NCBI GenBank assembly: GCA_018262315.1
Contig: JAGSPS010000163.1
Coordinates: 1 to 11,875 of the forward strand
Origin: Deltaproteobacteria bacterium
GTDB taxonomy: Bacteria; Myxococcota_A; UBA9160; PR03
Length of the DNA stretch: 11,875 bases
Direction of reading: 5' to 3'
Position 1 is the first letter of the stretch. Every line of letters begins with the position of its first letter. This document shows, piece after piece, positions 6,962 through 11,875 of the stretch. A program made the position numbers and the translations under genes. The notes under the pieces are model-generated. The model did no database searches. It worked only from the letters and a program-made list of their open reading frames with translations, and was not told the DNA's origin.

Positions 6962-7434
6962 TACTTGACCTCGAAGCTCTTCGAGGCGACCGAGGTCCCA
7001 TCCGCGAGGATCTCGACCTTGTAGGTACCGGCGGGCCAGCCGTCGGGCTTCGCGATGTGGAACTCCGAGTACGCGGGACCCGTCGGCGCGATCGTCGTGC
7101 TCTGCTCGTTGACGAGCTGACCGTCGCCGTAGGTCCAGCGCGCGACGAGCGTCACGCTGGGCGCGGCGCCGGTGCTCGCGACGGACGCGTAGATCGTGTC
7201 GCCGGGAGCGAGCGTTGCGCTCGGAACCGTCACGCGCTTGTCGGCGCCGATCGCGTTGCCGACATCGACGCTGCTCACGCGGAACGGCGCCGCTGCAGGC
7301 GGCGGTGTGGGGGCCGGCGCCGGAGCGACGGCCGGCGGCGCAGGCGGCGGTGTCTCCGCGCGCTTGCAAGCGGAGAGCGCGATCGGGACGGCCACGCAGG
7401 CCACCCCCAGAACCAGGAGCCGGGTGCGCTTCAT
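6961..7434 (-). CDS. Small predicted lipoprotein with Pro/Ala linker and Ig-like C-terminal domain
   Basis: A 157-residue predicted lipoprotein of unknown role. The N terminus is a signal peptide (basic MKRTR, hydrophobic core 6-19) ending in the lipobox LSAC with Cys23 as the lipidated residue. The next residues are Lys and Arg rather than Asp, so outer-membrane sorting is expected if the organism uses the Lol rule. A proline/alanine-rich linker spans about 27-48. The rest (about 50-157) reads as beta-strand-rich, with VTLVARWTYGDGQ and a closing GWPAGTYKVEILADG-type strand pair ending SFEVK, resembling an immunoglobulin-like sandwich of the type found in surface or envelope proteins. The start at ATG 7434 has AGGGAGA upstream; an in-frame ATG at 7449 overlaps the upstream stop but lacks a ribosome site. 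It follows the YidB-LysM gene at once, so the two are probably co-transcribed envelope genes. Confidence 0.7.
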   Translation of the reverse strand: MKRTRLLVLGVACVAVPIALSACKRAETPPPAPPAVAPAPAPTPPPAAAPFRVSSVDVGNAIGADKRVTVPSATLAPGDTIYASVASTGAAPSVTLVARWTYGDGQLVNEQSTTIAPTGPAYSEFHIAKPDGWPAGTYKVEILADGTSVASKSFEVK

Positions 7435-7445
7435 GATGATCTCCC

Positions 7446-8158
7446 TCATTCCGGAACTCGCAGAACCTGACCGACCTTGATCAAGTCGGGGTTCTTGATG
7501 GTGTCCTTGTTGGCTTCGAAGATCTTCTTCCACTTGTTGGCGTCGCCGTAGAACTTCTTGGCGATCTTCGAGAGGTTGTCGCCCGCAAGCACCGTGTAGG
7601 TTCGCGGCGCGGCGGCCTTCGGAGCCGCCGGCGGCGGCGCCGCCGAGGACGCGCCGCTCTGGACGTTCGAAAAGTCGGGCTTCGGTTTGTCGCCACTGCT
7701 CATGATCATCTCCGGTCGCGCGAACGGCGCATCGCCGCGCGCGAGCTGATTGCCCATTTCGCGAAGTTGCGACCGCTCGGGCACCTGCCCGTTCGGCGTC
7801 AGCTTGTCGATCAACACCGGCAGTAGCTGCGCGAGGATCGCAGCGCCGGCCGCTCCGCCGAGCCCGGCGCGCTGCGGCGCCTGCTCGATCGGATGGCCCT
7901 TCAGGTTCTGCGAAAGAATCTCCGGCCCGATCGACCGGTTCGATCCGGTGCCGACCCAGGAGCTGAAGATGTCTCCGGCGCCGCTTTGTTGGAAGCGGCG
8001 GTTCAGGCCGTCGACGCCGCCGTCGTTGCCCTCGCCGCCGAGCGACTCGAGGACACTCTTGATCAACGCGCCGACCTGATCGTTGGAGGCGCCGGCCTGG
8101 CCGCTTCCGAGCGCCAAGCCGGCAAGCTGCCTAAGAGCAGGTCCTCGAGCAACCCCAT
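7446..8158 (-). CDS. YidB/DUF937-LysM protein, apparently frameshifted near its start
   Basis: A protein of about 237 residues if one frameshift is bridged. The intact frame from about 8135 down to 7446 carries a YidB-like (DUF937) domain, shown by FSSWVGTGSNRSIGPEIL and LAQLLPVLIDKLTPNGQVPE, then an Ala/Pro-rich linker and a C-terminal LysM domain, RTYTVLAGDNLSKIAKKFYG to KVGQVLRVPE. LysM domains bind peptidoglycan-type glycans. YidB-like proteins have no settled function. The expected DUF937 start MGLLEDLL is present at ATG 8158 behind a perfect GGGAGG site, but lies in another frame. Read without a shift it closes after 31 codons at 8063. The match resumes as RQLAGLALGSGQ if one base is restored near 8135. 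I see no signal peptide. A sequencing or assembly deletion, a true pseudogene, or expression from an internal start are all possible. The downstream lipoprotein gene is close enough for coupling. Confidence 0.72.
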
Positions 8159-8164
8159 GTGATG

Positions 8165-8191
8165 CCTCCCTTTTATTCCTCAACTGGGAGG
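8165..8191 (-). promoter_or_regulatory. Shine-Dalgarno-sequestering hairpin ahead of the YidB-LysM gene
   Basis: On the minus strand, CCTCCC (8191-8186) is followed after 15 A/T-rich bases by GGGAGG (8170-8165), which is the Shine-Dalgarno site 6 bases before ATG 8158. The two are perfectly complementary and could pair into a 6 bp GC-rich hairpin hiding the ribosome site. This would reduce translation unless it is melted or bound. It may be a thermosensor-like or protein-controlled leader, or chance. Confidence 0.4.
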
Positions 8192-8590
8192 TAGGCGGGT
8201 GCGGTTTCGGGGTGTCACGGAAAAGGGCCCGCAAGTTGGGCGCCTGGCTTTGGGAATGCTCCTCGCGAACGCCGGTCGGCCAGTCCACGCCAATTCCATC
8301 GGGCAACTCCAGCCGGGCGATGCCTTCCTCCAGAGGTCTCACCTTCGACGACACCTGCGACACGGTGAACTCGGTGCCGTGGATCGACGAATTGCTCGCC
8401 CTGCCCGTTCGCGAGCTCTCGCTGGGCTTCGTCTCCCGGGTCTCCGTGTCCGTGCGAAGGGCCGATCTGGTGCTCCACGCTGGGGGCACCGACTGGCGCC
8501 GCGCCACCAGCGATGGTCGCTTCGCCCTCGACCGGTCTGGGACGCTCCGACCCGAGCCGGGAGGCGGTGCCAACCAACCAATAGGACGGC
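8192..8590. other. Intergenic stretch with no recognised gene
   Basis: About 400 bases between the leader of the YidB-LysM gene and the suf promoter. I recognise no protein family, tRNA, small RNA or repeat in it. The first part (to about 8320) has mixed codon-position composition and looks non-coding. From about 8341 to 8560, plus-strand frame 1 shows a coding-like bias (GC at third positions highest, second positions lowest) but has no recognisable homology, no stop before rrf2 and no clear ribosome site. A remnant gene or an unrecognised small gene is possible. Confidence 0.4.
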
Positions 8591-8602
8591 CCCGGTCCGC
8601 TA

Positions 8603-8631
8603 TTTACCGGACCGGTTCGGTCCTCTATTCT
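8603..8631 (+). promoter_or_regulatory. suf operon promoter with palindromic operator in its spacer
   Basis: A -35-like TTTACC at 8603-8608 and a -10-like TATTCT at 8626-8631 are separated by exactly 17 bases, with transcription expected near 8638, about 30 bases before the rrf2 ATG. Inside the spacer is a perfect palindrome, GGACCG-GTT-CGGTCC (8609-8623). CCGGTCC at 8592-8598 is a further copy, so that CGGTCCGCTATT (8593-8604) and CGGTCCTCTATT (8618-8629) form a direct repeat with 11 of 12 bases identical. A site here would be blocked by a bound repressor, and Rrf2/IscR-type proteins commonly repress their own suf operons. Binding by this Rrf2 is inference. Confidence 0.6.
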
Positions 8632-8667
8632 TGGCCGGCCTCGAAGAACCCTCGCGAGAGACCCCCG

Positions 8668-9091
8668 ATGCTTCGCATGAACCGCCTCACCGATTACGGC
8701 CTCGTCCTGCTGACGCACCTGGCGGCGGGGCCCGCCGACCAGGTCTACAACGCCCGAGAGCTGTCGGAGTCGGTGCAACTGCCGCTGCCGATGGTGAGCA
8801 AGATCCTGAAGGTGCTGACGCGCGAGGGCTTCCTGGTCTCGCAGCGCGGCGCGCGCGGCGGCTACTCGCTCGCGCGGCGACCCGAAGACGTGACGGTCGT
8901 GGCCGTGATCGACGCCCTCGAAGGGCCGATCGCCCTCACCGAGTGTGGCGCCGGCTCCTGCACGCACGGGTTGAAGTGTCGGGTGCGCGCCCCCTGGCAG
9001 CGCATCAACCACGTGGTGCGGCGCTCGCTCGAAGACGTGCGCCTCGTCGACCTGATCACGCCGCCCTTCCCCTCCTCTTTGGAGCCGCTCC

Positions 9092-9102
<11 letters not shown>
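8668..9102 (+). CDS. Rrf2-family Fe-S-sensing transcriptional regulator of the suf operon
   Basis: A 144-residue winged-helix regulator of the Rrf2/IscR family, SUF subtype. The start MLRMNRLTDYGLVLLTHLA matches the family's usual N terminus. The recognition region runs through LPLPMVSKILKVLTREGFLV (38-57) and the wing SQRGARGGYSLAR (58-70). Cys93, Cys98 and Cys104, in ECGAGSCTHGLKC, are the three cluster ligands and line up closely with IscR Cys92/98/104. APWQRIN follows, as in SUF-linked members. Such proteins carry a [2Fe-2S] cluster and report the cell's Fe-S status, usually by repressing suf transcription when clusters are plentiful. The ATG at 8668 has only a weak GAGAG upstream; an in-frame ATG at 8677 is possible. 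The frame is open far upstream, but that part lies in the promoter region. The gene's end overlaps sufB by 11 bp. Confidence 0.92.
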
Positions 9103-11294
<2,192 letters not shown>

Positions 11295-11298
<4 letters not shown>

Positions 11299-11875
11299 GC
11301 ATTGCGGATCCCGAGCGCCACTGGAGCGAGTCGTTCGGCGCCACCGCTGCGGCGCGCGCCGGCGAACCCGCGTGGCTCGAGGCTGCGCGCAAGACGGCGA
11401 TCGCGCGCTTCGTCGAGCTGGGCTTCCCGACGCGCCGCCACGAAGCGTGGAAGTACACGAACCCCGCGCCGCTCGCGAATATCGCCTGGACGCCGGCTGC
11501 GGCCGCCTCCGTTTCGCGAGCCGCGCTCGACGCGCTCGGCCTGCCGCTCGCCGAAGGCCCGCATCTGGTCTTCGTGAACGGCCGCCTCGCGGCGGATTTG
11601 TCGTCGCGCGCGGGCCTCGATCCCGCGCTGACACTCGCGAGCTACGGCCAACTGCTCGCGAGCGAGCCCGCGGCGCTCGAGTCCTTTTTGGTGCGCACGG
11701 AACCGTTCGACGATCGCGCCTTCGCCGCGCTGGCCCGCGCCTTCACCACCGACGGCGCCTTCGTGCGCATCCCGCGCGAGCACCACAGCGCACGCCCGAT
11801 CTGGCTGGTCTTCCTGTCCGTTCCCGGCGCGGAGCCTGCCGCGGCGCATCCGCGCTTCACGGTCGTCGCCGAAGC
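11295..11875 (+). CDS. sufD: Fe-S cluster assembly protein SufD (3' end beyond window)
   Basis: The first 193 codons of SufD, the SufB paralogue that completes the SufBC2D scaffold and helps iron entry. The translation begins MSIADPERHWSESFGATAA and contains ELGFPTRRHEAWKYTNPAPL at about 48-67, the most recognisable SufD motif. It continues with HLVFVNGRLAADLSS and FVRIPREHHSARPIWLVFLS, where the beta-helix core begins. The ATG at 11295 overlaps the sufC stop in ATGA. The reading frame is still open at the last base of the window. From family length (about 420-450 residues), somewhat less than half is present. sufS, encoding the desulfurase, often comes next in operons of this order, but this cannot be seen here. 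Confidence 0.94.

Noticed and set aside
7434..7449. Lipoprotein start at ATG 7449 (4 bp overlap with the upstream stop)
   Set aside because: It lacks a ribosome site and would put MREII before the signal peptide. ATG 7434 has AGGGAGA upstream and gives a standard basic-hydrophobic-lipobox signal.
8129..8140. Programmed -1 frameshifting in the YidB-LysM gene
   Set aside because: No X-XXY-YYZ slippery heptamer is present at the point where the frames must join, and I see no stimulatory structure directly downstream. A simple one-base deletion is the plainer reading.
7446..8573. A 375-residue minus-strand protein including the region upstream of 8158
   Set aside because: The part beyond 8158 has no recognisable family, its codon-position composition has the wrong order for that strand, and a correct DUF937 start with a perfect Shine-Dalgarno site exists at 8158 in the neighbouring frame.
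8083..8667. Long in-frame N-terminal extension of the Rrf2 regulator
   Set aside because: The frame is open, but the family starts at MLRMNRLTDYG and is about 145-160 residues. The extension would run through the -35/-10 boxes and the palindrome and overlaps the YidB-LysM gene on the other strand.

Overview
The window is high-GC bacterial DNA (roughly 70% GC by eye). Genes are densely packed, GTG starts are frequent and many neighbouring genes overlap by a few bases. A putative F420/flavin-type luciferase-like oxidoreductase, a degenerate histidine-kinase-like protein and an Rrf2-led suf operon suggest a proteobacterium-like organism of the former Deltaproteobacteria type (Myxococcota, Binatota or similar). 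That placement is an inference; the window holds no rRNA or other phylogenetic marker that settles it. I see no tRNA, rRNA, CRISPR array, insertion sequence or phage gene.

Layout. (1) 1-828, plus strand: a histidine-kinase-like protein that keeps the phosphoacceptor helix but has a degenerate ATPase half. (2) 832-2366, minus strand: folK (HPPK) preceded by a cation diffusion facilitator with a cysteine-rich tail; the two overlap by 4 bp. (3) 2413-6926, plus strand: a class III PLP aminotransferase, overlapping by 4 bp a fused LuxE-LuxC acyl-activating/acyl-reducing protein, then a luciferase-like monooxygenase (LLM) with its own Shine-Dalgarno site. (4) 6961-8158, minus strand: a YidB/DUF937-LysM protein, apparently interrupted by a one-base frameshift, followed by a small lipoprotein. 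(5) 8159-8667: an intergenic stretch ending in the suf promoter, which carries palindromic repeats. (6) 8668-11875, plus strand: an Rrf2-family Fe-S regulator, sufB, sufC and the 5' part of sufD, all overlapping.

How they fit. Region 3 is the most interesting. LuxE-type chemistry activates a carboxylic acid and transfers the acyl group to cysteine, LuxC-type chemistry reduces the acyl thioester to an aldehyde, and a class III aminotransferase can turn an aldehyde into a primary amine. The three activities sit on two translationally coupled genes, so the pair may be a compact acid-to-amine module. The LLM gene 48 bp downstream could act on the same product or be a bystander. The substrate cannot be read from the sequence. 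Region 6 is an Fe-S cluster assembly operon, probably autoregulated by Rrf2 through an operator lying exactly in the spacer between its -35 and -10 boxes.
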